From Prunus persica (lineage: Eukaryota; Streptophyta; Magnoliopsida; Rosales; Rosaceae), in contig NC_034009.1 in NCBI RefSeq assembly GCF_000346465.2, forward strand, positions 20,169,606 to 20,233,605: 64,000 nucleotides of DNA, in the 5' to 3' direction. The notes under the pieces are model-generated. The model was not told the DNA's origin. It was given only the letters and a program-made list of their open reading frames with translations, and ran no database searches. This document shows positions 20,761 to 33,614 of the stretch, in pieces. Position 1 is the stretch's first letter. Each line of letters opens with the position of its first letter. A program made the translations under genes and the position numbers.

Positions 20761-21640
20761 GTAAGCAACTTTTCGACTTACACATGCACTGTTTCCAAAC
20801 CCGATTAAAAATTTCAATCTCCCAGAGAAACATTTTCGTCTTTTTTCCTTGTCAGAGCATTGTCAGAGTTTCTCATCGTCTTCCTCTCGTCTTCTTCGTC
20901 GTCTCTGAACTTAAACATCGATCATCTTCCTCTTGCTTTCATTGCACGCAAAAGGTAAGCTTTCATTTTCACTATTTTGGTTACTGTTTTGCATGCTCAT
21001 ACGTTTTTTGTTTGAAAAATCTTTTTACCTTTTTTCTGGCCAAAATCATTTTACTTCTTTCCAAGTTTGATAAAATATACAGACAAAGAGGGAAAGTTTC
21101 CAACTTTGAAGACAACTACCTCAACTAAATAAGACGACGGTAGACCACGACGGTTCGTCAGTTGTTCTAGCGTCGTCTGAAAATTGACAAAGTTGTTTTT
21201 AAAATAATAGTCTTTTTTTATATGCTTGTTTAATTGCAGGTTTGATTTCTCTGAACAATGGTTTTTGTTTTTCCCTTATTTGATAAAATATAAAGAAAAA
21301 GAAACTAGGGTTGGTATCTAATATAGACGACAAAATATCTTATTGTTTTACGTCGTGTGAATGTTAATACCACGACGGTGTATTACTATTGACGTCGTAT
21401 GAACATAAATACCACGACGTTATATAAATAATAGTTTACCACGACGGTGTATTACTATTGACGTCGTGTGAACATATATACCACGACGTTATATAAATAA
21501 TGGTTTTAAACATTTATTACGTCTGAGATTATTTCATTGCGTCGTCTAAAATCATATCATACGTCGTATTTTTTTAATACCGTCGTTTGTGTTCTTAATG
21601 TTTTCCTGAAATATTTTCACTTGCAGTTTTGTCTGTTAAA

Positions 21641-24600
21641 ATGGTTTCTCAACAACAAACTAAGGATTCTGGCTCCAAGAAGCTTGGAATGGTAGCTCCT
21701 CAAGACAAGTCTTCGAAGGAGATGAAGTCTTCGAAGAAGATGAAGTTTGCTTCATCATCTGCTGAGACAGAACCAACCAGCCAGACAACAATCTCTGATG
21801 ATTCAAAGACTGGTCGAGGTATGAGCACAATGCCTCGTGTTGTGAAGAGAAAGCTTCAGAAACTGAGGCCAATTGTTGAGTACAATAAAAGGGGGAAAGG
21901 TGTTGGCCAAGCACATATTGAGATGCAGTCTTATATTGGTGTGTTGGCACGCTCCAGGATCCCACTTGTGGACAAGAAATGGTCCCAAATCCCCAAGGAT
22001 ATAAAGGAGCAGATTTGGGAAGCAGTTGACATGGCTTTTGTCGTAGGCCAAGGGGGCAAGACCTCTGTTTTAGCTTCTGCTTCCAAGAAATGGAAGGATT
22101 TCAAGTCTACACTAACGAGGCATTATATCCTTCCATACACCAATGACAGGGAGAAATTAAGCCAACCCCCTGAAACATATAAATTCATAGAGAAAGCACA
22201 ATGGGATGCCTTTGTAGCTTCAAGGCTATCCAAAGATTTTGAGTCTGTGCATTCTCAACATGCACAGATTAGGGAGAAACTCGAGTACAATCATCGATTG
22301 TCTCGAAAAGGATATGCTGGATTGGAGGATCAATTGGAGGAAACCATGCCTGGGGTAGAAATTGATCGATCTACCTTATGGAAGAGAGCTAGACAGGACA
22401 AACATGGTAACATCCCTGATCCAAAGGTGGCAGAGAAAGCAAAATTAATTGTAAGCCTACTATCACTCTGTTTTAAATTTTTATTAAACTGTGAATTATT
22501 CTTATTACTTCGTATGTTATATTTTTCGTCGTGTGAATGATATTACCACGTCGAAAAGTTTTTAAAAACGTCGTTAAAGGTCTAAATAGGAATCACTACT
22601 AATTTTCTGTAGTTATAGCATAAGACGTCGGTGGTTCATTTTCGCGTCGTTTGAATGATATTACCACGTCGAAACTTTTTTAAAAACGTCGTTAACGGTC
22701 TAAATAGGAATCACTACTCTGTTTTCTTTAATTATAGCATAAGACGTCGGTTGTTTATTCATTTTATCGTTTTAAATAAATAACCACGTCGGTATAACTA
22801 CCGTCGTGATAAGTTATAATAACGTCGGTTTATACGTTATTGCGTCGTGTGAAATTATATAATACGTCGTTTGTACATAAATAACCGTCGTGTGTTTTTT
22901 TGTTTATCTTTTTTTAGGATGAATTGCAGAAACAGGTCTCGGAAGGCAAAGTCAGAGTAGATGGCAGCAATGATGTGCTGACCATGGCTTTGGGCCCCGA
23001 GCATCCAGGCAGAGTGAGGGGAGTTGGTGCTGGTGTTTCCCCAAGGCAATATTTCAATTTGCCCAAACCACAGAGGGTGAGCTTTGACGACCGTTTGAAG
23101 GACAATTTAAGAGTTCTCCTTCAAGAAGAGACTAAAAAGATGGAGGCTAAGGCAAGGGAAGAGGCCTTAAGGATGGAGGCTAGGACAAAACAATTGGTAG
23201 AGGCTGAGAGGGAGCATTTCCTGAGTCAGCTTTCCCAATTAATTCCCAATTTTGATCCAAGCATGCTTAAACCAAGAATTAGCCAAAGCCCCAAAAATCC
23301 AATGTCTGACAAAGCTAGCTGCTCTGGAGGTGATGTGAGATCCCTACATTTGGAGGATGATACTGCCAAAATGGGGAAACATCAGCCAGATGAAGAGAAG
23401 GAAGAAGAAAAAAGAGATGAAGAGAAGGAAGAAGAAAAGGAGAAAGAAGATGAAGAAAAGCATGACGACAAGGTATGTTCACATAACTTTGCCTTTTTTA
23501 TTTGTTTTTCAAAATTTCAGACGTCGATATTTTTATTTAATCCGTCGTTTGTTTAAAACTTAGACGGCGGACTTTTTTTAAGACGTAATAAAATATTTAA
23601 ACGACGGTTTTTGCACCGTCGTTTAAATGGTTTCAGACGACGCTTTATTCATAAAACCGTCGTCTTTATTGAATTACCACGACAGTTTTTTCACCGTCGT
23701 TTAAATACTTTTAAGACGACGTTTTATTCCTTAAACCGTCGTCTTTATTGAATTACCACGTCATTTTTTTTATTTCTTTAAACAGGTTATTGAAGTTGGT
23801 GATTATTCAAATATGGAGGCGCCATCTTCTTTAAAAACCCTTTGTCGTTTTGTGGAAACGTCACTCCTGCCTGAGGATAAGACACTCCAATTTACAATTG
23901 ATAAGGAGGTGTTTGGTGGTGAGCGCGATACCTTCCTCCTGCCTGAAGATATTACACAATTTGCAGGCATGGAAGAAATTGGAGCTACTGTATTGGCTGT
24001 ATATATGAGGTTTGTACTTCTAAAATAATACCTCGTTGGTTTATATATTGCGTCGTCTTAACTAACTAACCACATCGTCTTAACTAACTACCGTCGTGAT
24101 AAATATATTATAACGTCCTCATCTATTTCAGTACGTCGTGTGAAATATTATAATACGTCGTTTTTTTATACATAACCGTCGTGTTTGTTTGTGCTGACTT
24201 GTTTATATTATTTTATGTATTTAGGTACTTACACGATGTTTTGAAACAAGCCAATATGTGCAGCATGTATGGCTTTATCGACCCTGCTACAGTTAGTGCC
24301 AACTCTGGCACAATAACTGAAAGATCACGACTGGTAGCAGCTCGACTTCAGAAGACAGACGGTGAACAGATTTTCATGATGCCTTACAATCCAGGGTTAG
24401 TCTCCTTAGGATTTTGTTTTTAAGATTTTCAATAAATGACAGCTTATAAACTAACCACGTCGGTGTTTTATTTTATTTAGTCGTTTGAAACTACTAACCA
24501 CGTCGGTATTTATTTATCGTCGTGATAAATATATAATGTCGTCGTTATCTACTTTATTTCGTCGTGTGAAATACTATAATACGTCGTTTTTGTAAATAAC

Positions 24601-25184
24601 CGTCGTTTTTATATTAATTTTGTGCAGCCGTCATTGGATCTTGCTGATTGTAAGAGCAAAGAAGGAGACCGTCTATTTTCTGGATCCTCTGCCAGGTCAT
24701 CGTGTGGTCGACGAAGAGGCGAAAAACATCGTGAACAGTGCTTTAAAAATATATAATACCCACATAGCCCGAGCAGGACGTAAAAATGTAATTTGGAAAA
24801 CTCTCTCAGGCACACCAAAGCAATCCAGCAATGTCGAATGCGGGTATTATGTGATGCGCTTCATGAGGGACATCATCATGGATCCTTCCTTGGGGTTTGA
24901 GAATAAGGTAAGAAGAAATTACCTTCATACATTTCACGTCGTTTTTTGTATTATCAACGACGGTCATGTAAAATTAACGTCGTTGAATGGATATACTACG
25001 TCGGTTATGAAAAATATCGTCGTCTGTGATTGAATTTCTTTTTATTTATAAACCCTAATAGTCATTGTTTATGCAGTATGCCAAGGGAAACCAGGAAGCT
25101 TCATACCCCCAAGAAGCCATTGATGAAGTCCGGAATGAATGGGCAGAGTTTGTTTTCCAAATTATTAAACAGGGCAATTATTGA
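21641..25184 (+). CDS. TNPA-like protein fused to Ulp1-type (C48) cysteine protease domain
   Basis: Six coding exons join in one open frame: 21641-22450, 22918-23472, 23786-24009, 24225-24395, about 24628-24907 and 25077-25184, giving about 715 residues. The N-terminal 450 residues are of the plant Ptta/En/Spm Transposase_24 type; a landmark is EHPGRVRGVGAGVSPRQYF. A long charged coiled coil with many Glu-Glu-Lys repeats follows. The C-terminus has the Ulp1 catalytic set in order: His in RHWILLIV, Asp in YFLDPL, then Gln and Cys in KQSSNVECGYYVM. C48 proteases remove SUMO or related modifiers; here the role is unknown, perhaps acting on host regulators. An upstream leader exon near 20784-20955 ends at GTAAG. 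The 5'-UTR intron and four of the five coding introns carry terminal-type ACGACG motifs. No stop or frameshift was seen. Confidence 0.75.
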
Positions 25185-25239
25185 ACACTTGATATTTATG
25201 TATAATGTACAAATTTTCTCTATAATATGTAATGTAAAA

Positions 25240-27130
25240 ATTTGTTGAGGTTTTCTTAAATTAAAAAAAAACAAACATACAAATTGCTTAACCGACGTGT
25301 AATACTTTTCCAACGACCTAATAAAGTCAAAAACCGTCGTATTTTGTTGTTTCGTGTTTTAAACAAATACGACGTAAAAATATAGTTAGACGACGTTCTT
25401 TGAACAATTGAGTCGTTTATGGTTTACAACATCTTCAATTTCTTAAGGGTTCAGGGTATCATCGACGACGTTTATATAACGACAGCGGTTAAGTCGTGGA
25501 ATATATATTTTACGTCGTATAGTTAAATAGCCGCCATGGTTTCTCATTTTAACGACGTCATTTTAACGACTTAGTAGTCTATTACAATTTACAACGTCTA
25601 CAATTTATTAACACCGACGTGGTTTGTTGTTGTGGTAAGAATATTTTATTATTTTTATATCAAAATATTCAAAATAAATTTAAAATAAATCAGAAAATTG
25701 AAAAGTCAACTCCTATGAAGTCATTGATATATTTTCTTCCACATAAACCTTGAAAAAATTCATTTTGAATAACAAAAATTTAAAATGACCATCCAAAACA
25801 AAATTGTTTTGATGAGTCATAAAATCACTTCTAGTTTTATGGTTTAGGGTTTAGAGTCTAGGGTTTAGAGATTAGGGTTGTTATTTATTGGGGTTTATTT
25901 TTAAAGTATAATTTTTGGGTAGTCTAGGGTATATGTTAGGCTTTAAAACCATAAAACCTTTTATAAACTTAATTTTTTAAATTGTATAATTTAGTTTTAT
26001 GGGTTTAGGGTATTAATTTTTAACGACGGTGGTTGCGTCGTGGAATACATATTTTACGTCGTACAGTAAAACATACGACATGGTTTACGCTTTAAACGAC
26101 GTCATTTTAATATGTAAGTCGGTTTATATAATTTACAACGTCTTTAATTTCTTAACACCGACGTGGTTTTTCAGTCGTCGTTATATAAAAAATTCAAAAT
26201 AAATTTAAAATTAATCCGAAAAATGAAGCTTCAAAATGAACGGCCTTACGTTCTTAATTCGAAAAATGAAGTTTCCGTCGTGGAATATTAAATTTACGTC
26301 GGTACTTGTAGAACTTTCGCCTTGGTTTTTCTTTCGACGTTTTAAAACGCGCGAGCTCTAAAAATTTTCGCGCGACCTAAATTTTTTTAGATTTGGCTCT
26401 TATTCTTATACTTCGAACCCTGAAACCTAAAATTTTCAGATTTCGCGCGACATAACATTTCGCTCTCTCACTTCTGCTCTAATTAAAAGGGGGAGCAAAT
26501 AGTACCTACGAAGGAAGAAACTGATAATGAAGATGGGGATTCGAGTGATGATTCTAGTAACAATTCGAGTTATATTAGGTTGTTTTGTTAAAGGGTTTTA
26601 TGTGTATGCTTTGCGATCTGTTAATAATGTGCTTATAGGTATGGGTTCATGGATTTTCTGTTTAATGGGTTCATGGATTACATTATCTGTTATGTTGAAT
26701 TGGGAATGGATTTAATTTTGTCGTATCTTTTAATCACCCTATGTTATGTTGAATTGGGAATGGATTTATTGTTTTCATGCTTGGTTTCATGTATATGTTA
26801 GTTTCTTGCTTGGTTTCATATATATGTTGTGTTCTTAATGGGTTTTGTGTTCTTGAAAATAAACTGAGACACGACGAATTTTAAGGCATACGACGACGAT
26901 TACACGACGGTTTTTTTAAACTACCGTCGTTGTATTACTTATACACGACAGTTTTTTCATAAACCGTAATTTGTATTACTTATAATAGACGACGTCTGTT
27001 GAAAATCCGTCGTCTATATATGCCAAATACGTCTGTTTTTGTTTAAAACCCGTCGTCTCTGTTGTGTATTACTTGCGATTAGATCATTGTATAATCTGCT
27101 ATAGTGATGGTCATTGCCTGTATTTTCACT
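25240..27130. repeat. Internal motif-rich spacer and TNP2 leader region
   Basis: Between the two transposon genes lie further ACGACG/CGTCGT motifs and telomere-like TTTAGGG variants at 25838-25880 and near 25998. From about 26380 there is a CGCG-rich, CT-rich block that resembles a promoter and leader for the TNP2 gene. A donor is not certain, but an acceptor-like TTATAG at about 27139 precedes the TNP2 ATG, so a 5'-UTR intron filled with motifs is likely. Confidence 0.5.
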
Positions 27131-27161
27131 TTATTATAGATAATAGGTTATAGTGTCGGAG

Positions 27162-30100
27162 ATGGATAAGTCATGGATGCACTCGGATAGAAGATCGAAG
27201 GCATATGAATTTGGGGTGGAAGCATTTTTGAACTTTGCTGTAGAAAATCTTCTAACTACAACACATATCCGTTGTCCATGTGTTAAATGTGTTAATTTGA
27301 AGTTGTTTGGGGTTGGAATTATAAGGGATCACTTATACTTTAATGGAATTGACCAAAGCTATAAGAATTGGACATTTCACGGAGAACCTTGGGAAGCAAC
27401 TACTAATGCTAGTAGAAATGTTGAAGAAGATGATGGCCATAGTAGGTACAGTTTTGTGTCTGAAGAAATTGATATGGATGATAATGATTTCGGTGATTTT
27501 GGTTCGGATCCGTATGAGTTTGCCAATGTGATTGGGGATGGAGATCAACCAGTGTACCCTGGTTGTAGAAAGTGCACGAAGTTATCGGCATTAGTGAAGT
27601 TGTATAATTTGAAGGCAAAACATGGGATGAGTGATGTCTGTTTTACAGAATTATTGATACTTCAAGGCGATTTGCTTCCAGAAGGAAATACAATACCAAC
27701 CTCCATGTATGAGGCTAAAAAGACTTTGTGTGCATTGGGGCTGAGTTATGAGAAAATGCACGCATGCCCCAATGATTGCATCTTGTATAGGAAGGAGTAT
27801 GAGGATTCAACTAATTGTCCTACTTGTGGTATCTCAAGGTGGAAGGAAGGCAAAGATTCAATCTTGAAAGAGGGTGTGCCAGCGAAGGTGGTGTGGTATT
27901 TTCCCCCAATTCCAAGGTTTAAAAGGATGTTTCAATCACATGAGACAGCTAAGAGTTTGACTTGGTGGCATGCTGCTAGAAAATCAATTGACGGTCAGAT
28001 GTCTCATCCGGCGGATTCCCCGTCTTGGAAACTTCTTGATGATAAATGGCCTGAGTTTGGTAATGAGCCGAGAAACTTGAGATTGGCTCTTTCATCTGAT
28101 GGATTCAATCCCCACAGTTCTCTAAGTAGCAGATATAGTTGTTGGCCGGTTATCTTAGTTACATATAATCTCCCTCCATGGCTGTGTATGAAACGAAAGT
28201 TCATGATGTTAACCTTATTGATTTCCGGTCCTAAACAACCCGGAAATGATATAGACGTCTACTTGGAGCCTTTGATTGATGATTTAAAATCCTTGTGGGT
28301 TGGGATTAGAGGAGTGTATGATGCACATAATGGAGAATACTTTACACTCAGAGCTGCATTAATGTGGACAATTAATGATTTCCCCGCCTATGGAAACTTA
28401 TCTGGTTGTGTTGTTAAAGGATATAAAGCTTGTCCAATATGCGGCGATGATACACCTAGTCACAGGTTGAAAAATGGCCACAAAATTTGTTACATTGGGC
28501 ATAGAAAATGGTTACCAATCAATCATCCATATAGGAGGCAACGTGCAGCTTTTAATGGGAAACCTGAATATGGCATACCTCCCGAGCCATTAACCGGAGA
28601 AGAAGTGCTGCATATGGTTGAAAATGGTGACAGAGTTTGTTGGAAGAAGAAATCAATATTCTTTGATCTCGAGTATTGGAAATACCTTCCTGTGAGGCAT
28701 GCCCTAGATGTTATGCACATTGAGAAGAATGTTTGCGATAGTATCATTGGTACATTGCTGGAGATCCCTGGAAAAAATAAAGATGAGATTGCTGCTCGAT
28801 TAGATTTATTGAACATGGGGGTCAAAACTGATTTGCAACCCGAGTATGGAGAAAGACGTACTCGTTTGCCTCCTGGGCCTTGGAATTTGTCAAGAGCAGA
28901 GAAGAGAGAGGTTTGCAATTCTTTCTATGGTATGAAGGTCCCTGAAGGTTATTCTTCAAATATTAAAAATCTTGTATCTTTACAAGATTCAAGACTTCTT
29001 GGCCTTAAATCACATGATTGTCATACCTTAATGCAACAATTGCTCCCTGTGGCAATTCGTTCTGTTTTGGAGAAGCCTGCAAGGTATGCAATAACTCGTT
29101 TGTGCTTCTTCTTCAATGCTATATGTGCAAAGACTGTTGATGTTTCCAAGCTAGATAAGTTGGAAGAAGATGTAGTAGTTACTCTGTGTTTGCTTGAGAA
29201 GTACTTTCCCCCTTCATTCTTTGATATCATGGTTCATCTAGTAGTACATCTTGTCAGAGAAGTTCGTCTATGTGGGCCAGTATATTTTAGGTGGATGTAT
29301 CCGTTTGAAAGATATATGAAAGTGCTGAAGGGGTATGTTCAGAATCGTACTCGTCCCGAAGGTTGCATTGCTAAGCGGTATATAGCTGAAGAAGCGGTAG
29401 AGTTTTGTACTCAGCATTTATCTGATGTTAGTACAGTTGGAGTGCCTTCAAGCCAAAAGATGGGACTTTCAAAGCCATTATCAGGTTGCACAGTGAGCGT
29501 AGTTGATCAGGACCTGTTGAATCAAGCACATCTATATGTCTTGGAGAATACGGAGGAAGTCCTACCTTATATCGAGTACGTATGAGCTTTATTCTTTAAG
29601 TTTCCATTTTAAATTATTTCTTATGTTTATCTTCTATATTTGGGACCGTAATGCTTGAATTTTTCGTGTCATGTAGGCAACATATGATCCACATCAAGAT
29701 TGCTTATCCAAAATTTAGAAAGAGAACAAAGTGGCTGCAGGATAAGCACAATAGCACTTTCATTCAATGGCTACGCTTCAAGGTATATGTTGTTGAATAA
29801 CATATTTCTCTTTTAATTTTCTTCTTATTTATATGTTAGATTGAATTAAGATATGATTAATTTGCAGGTTCAAAGTGAACTTGAGGAAGACAATCATGGC
29901 GTATCAGAAAATTTAAGGTGGCTAGCAGCTGGTCCAAACATGTCAGTGCCATTATATAGGAGCTATCTTATTAAAGGTATTAAATTCAATATCAAGGCAC
30001 AAGATGATGTGCGGACAACTCAAAATAGTGGAGTTTATTTACTTGCACATACCATGCAAGTTGCTAGTGCCAAGGATAAAAACCCAATTCTCTCAAATAT

Positions 30101-30512
30101 GGGTTTCTATGGTGTCATTCAAGAAATTTGGGACCTTGACTACCAAAAGTTTACAATCCCAGTCTTTAGGTGTGATTGGATAGATAGTTCTGGTCTTGTA
30201 GTCGACGAACTTGGATTTACCCTTGTAGATTTGAGTAAAATTGGACATAGGAATGACCAATTTGTTTTGGCTTCTCAAGTCAAACAAATATTTTTTGTTG
30301 ACGACCCGATGCATCGTGGTTGGTCGGTAGTGTTATCAATGCCTAATAGAGAATATAATGATGTTATTGGTGATGAAGTCTTAGGTGATGTGATAATTGA
30401 GTGTGAGCCATTTACTAGAGGGATGCCAAATGTTGACACATTTGATGAACTGGTGGGTGAGTTAGGCGGTCAAAATATTCGAGATGGGTGTGAAGATATA
30501 TGGATTGAATGA
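27162..30512 (+). CDS. TNP2-type CACTA transposase (TNPD), apparently intact
   Basis: Three exons join in frame: 27162-29575 (donor GTACGT after ATCGA), 29677-29782 and 29868-30512, for 1054 residues. The N-terminus MDKSWMHSDRRSKAYEFGVE is the transposase-associated domain. The central tnp2 (Transposase_21) core includes LALSSDGFNPHSS near residue 311, YLEPLIDDLKSLW, DFPAYGNLSGC and a CPICGDD zinc motif near residue 420. A DUF4218 block follows (residues about 626-753, with YFPPSFFDIMVHL and YPFERYMKVLKGYV), and exon 3 gives a DUF4216 domain (VYLLAHTMQVASAKD, then FRCDWID). This is the full domain order and length of plant TNPD-type transposases, which cut CACTA ends. The ATG after GTGTCGGAG fits the family start. 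I found no stop or frameshift, so with the TNPA-like gene the element may be autonomous. Confidence 0.9.
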
Positions 30513-30589
30513 TGCTTATGTAATTGGCAGTGTATGACATTAATTTTGTAATATATTGTAATGTGATTTCTTCACTTTCTACGTTCAAA

Positions 30590-32075
30590 TAAAACACGAC
30601 GTTATTGTGAACCAGTTATTCAGCATATTTACCGACGTCTTAAAGCAACGTAACAATGAAGAACCACGACGCTATTGTGAAGCAATTATTCAGGATATCA
30701 CGTCGGGGAAGGATTAAGAACCGCCATGTAATTCAAAATAACACGACTCCAATCCCATAATACCGACGTCTAAAAAACGAGATATATAATCTGAACGTTA
30801 AAAAATACGACGTCATCATACATTTTCCACGTCGCAAGTTCTTTTATAAACGAAGAGGAACGAAATGAATTCCGACGGAAATTCATTATAACCGCCGTCT
30901 AATAACAATTAAACGACGTTATTTGTAATACGGCTCTCATCATAATCAACGCCGTCTATATGTTCTGTAATACGGCTCTCATTTATTTGGAACCGACGTT
31001 GTTTAGACGTTCAACGTCGTCTATATTATTAAGTGCGTCGTGAGTAATGAATACATATAAATACAACGTCGACTATATAAATGTATACGTCGTAAATAAT
31101 GACACTGACAACTATTTCCACGTCATCTTTTTTAGATAAAATCGAAGTGGAAAATTTATTTCACGACGGTTTTTTGTAAATAAGAGACGTAGTAGATTTC
31201 AATAACGTCGTCTTCTCATGTATTTAAAGACGTCATATTTTTTCTTGTCGGGTAAATTATATTTAACGGCGTAGTATTTTAGTTGTCGTCGTTGTATGTA
31301 TATCTTGCGGCCTTGTTCTTTTAATATGTGTCATATTTTTCCTTTTTAACGACGGTGATGTTTTTGAGTTGGTCGTCTATTCTCATCCTCGACTATTTTC
31401 TAGAACTTTAGCAGACTAAACACGTCTGTTTTTATTTTTTTCCGACGTTGTTTTATTTAACAACGTCTAATATTTATCGTCGTTGTTTGTTTCTGAAAAT
31501 AGGACGTATAAATTTTGTAATACGACTCTCATATATTTGTAACCGACGTTGTTTAGTTTTTCAACGTCTACTATATTAACATATACGTCGTAAATAATGA
31601 CACTGACAACTATTTCCACGTCATCTTTTATCGAAAAATCGAAGTGGAAAATTAATTTTACGACGGCTGTTTTTATATATGCGACGTAGTAGGTATCAAT
31701 AACGTCGTCTTCTAATGTATTTAAAGACGTCAAATTTTTTATTGTCGTGAAAATGATATTTAACGGCGTCGTTTTTTTATTTTCGTCGTTGTATGTCTAT
31801 CTTGCGGCCTTGTTCTCTTAATATGTGTCATATTTTTCCTTTTTAACGACAGTTTTTTTAGAGAGTTGGTCGTCTATTCTCATCCTCGACTGCTTTTTTA
31901 GATCTTTTTGCAGTACAAAGACGTCGTTTTGTATTTGTTGATGACGTTGTATATTTTAACAACGACGGTGATTTAGCGTCGTGGTTTATGAGGGAAAAGA
32001 TGACGGTGGATTCCACGACCATTGAAAAACCGAATACACGACGGTGATTTACCGTCGTCTTTTTGCTTTTTTGTA
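30590..32075. repeat. Right subterminal array with 498-bp internal duplication
   Basis: Terminal-type ACGACG/CGTCGT motifs run to the right end. A block containing AATAATGACACTGACAACTA at about 31095 recurs at about 31593, and one containing ATCTTGCGGCCTTGTTCT at about 31302 recurs at about 31800. The unit of about 498 bp is therefore tandemly duplicated. Confidence 0.75.
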
Positions 32076-32081
32076 GTAGTG

Positions 32082-32350
32082 AGAACTCAGTCATATTTCA
32101 TCATCAGACAACAAATATATATAAATTAAGAATGAAAAACTTAAATTACCTATTTCAAAAAGAGTTAAAGATTGATATAGATTTGCTCATCATCAAACAT
32201 CTCTTGAATAGATACTCACAATCACTCCCTCCCACCTTTTTAGGTAGATGCTTTCCTCTATAAATCCATACTCATAAAAATTTCAGATTCAGATTCTACA
32301 ACAAGGTGTAGTATCTATTGACCAACAAAATATATTGACTATCACTTAAA
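32082..32350. other. Short intergenic stretch
   Basis: AT-rich sequence lies between the CACTA element and the next MITE. It contains the right AGA duplication and, at 32342-32350, the MITE target site. No gene is seen. Confidence 0.6.
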
Positions 32351-33196
32351 GAGTTTTTATGAAAAAATAGCCATTTATCTCATACTTTCATAAATGTCCG
32401 TTTTGATAAAAACTTTCAAAAATAGCCAAAAATTCACATAAATAGACTCAAATGCCCTTAAAACTTAAACCTCTAACAAGCAAAAGAAAGTGTCCAGTGA
32501 AATGAACTCACAATGTGAAGAAAATATTCCAAAATAAGAAAACTAAAGTTGCATGGAGCAAAATAAACGGCTGAAGAAGCCAACATAAGGGGGGACCCCC
32601 CAAACAATCACAAACAAAGAGAGCCTTGCAATAATGCAAGGGCACCCATAGTACAACAAATCGAAGGCAAATGGCCTATTAGACCAACGAAGAAAGTATA
32701 GCTACAAAGTGAAGAACTGTGCAACTACCCAAAAAAAAAAAAAAAAAAAAAAAAAATCCTTTTAAATTTTTGGCTTGTTGATTATTTTATTTTTCATATC
32801 ACTGGTAAAATTTAATTCCGTTTACTTAAATGTTTGTTTACGGAATTCATAGATAAAATCAACAACTATAACTTTAATTATTGTTTGGCAACCAAGAGTA
32901 TGCAACAGTGATGCATAGTCACCAAAAGAATTCAAATATTTGAAGCTTTGCAATGAGGAGTCCTGCCGCAAGTAACTTGGTGTGCTTGTCTCCTTTCGAA
33001 TCTGCTGCACACATGAAGGGTAGAAGTCTGCCAAACAATTGTTAGAATAGGGTTTTGCTTTTTAGGTTTATGTGGGTTTGAGTTTTGAGGGCATTTGAGT
33101 CTATTTATGTGAGTTTTTGTTTATTTTTGAAAGTTTTTATCGAAACTAACATTAATGAAAATATAGGGTAAATTTTGGCTCTTTTGATAAAAACTC
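32351..33196. mobile_element. Mutator-type element with about 120-bp inverted repeats
   Basis: The first and last 120 bp are inverted copies; both contain the blocks GATAAAAACTTTCAAAAATA and AAATAGACTCAAATGCCCT. The flanks TCACTTAAA (32342-32350) and CAACTTAAA (33197-33205) are a 9-bp duplication with two differences. The interior has a poly(A) run at 32730-32756 and no transposase, so it is a non-autonomous MULE. Confidence 0.8.
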
Positions 33197-33205
33197 CAAC
33201 TTAAA

Positions 33206-33614
33206 AGCCCTATACAAGAAGATAATACAAAAAAGCCAGCATGCTATAAATTGAGACCATTCAAGGGCATATACAAAACACGAAAGAAATGCCCTTTACT
33301 GTGAACCTTAGATTTTTTATTTTTTTTTATTTTTGGTAATTTTAGAAGTTCTCACAAACGTGTAAACCTAATTTATATGAAAAATGAAGATATTTGAATT
33401 AAGTTGAATTAATTTGGAATGATTTGAAATTAGTGGAAGTGTTAGAAAAATATTTAAAAACGTTATTTTGAGGTTATTTGGAGAAATGGAGGTTGAAGAA
33501 AAATACTAAAAGTAAATAGGAGTCCGTAGAAACATTGGGGGAATTTTCTGGATACTTTTAGTGGATCTTTGAATTTGAGGAAAACTAAATTTCAGTAAGG
33601 TGCGATACATGGCA
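33206..33614. other. Intergenic spacer
   Basis: AT-rich sequence between two Mutator-type elements. I see no gene or clear repeat. Confidence 0.55.

Larger units (their letters stand above)
18502..32081 (+). mobile_element. Complete CACTA (En/Spm) transposon, 13.58 kb
   Basis: The left terminus CACTACTACAAAAAGTGAAA and the right terminus, read inward, CACTACTACAAAAAAGCAAA match nearly perfectly and both run into AAAGACGAC. The 3-bp duplication AGA flanks both sides (18499-18501 and 32082-32084). Subterminal arrays of ACGACGG/CCGTCGT motifs fill both ends. The interior carries a captured RPN6 fragment, a TNPA-like gene fused to a Ulp1 domain and a TNP2-type transposase, all on plus and the last two with intact frames. 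This is the structure of a potentially autonomous element. The near-identical termini and exact TSD suggest fairly recent insertion. Confidence 0.95.
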
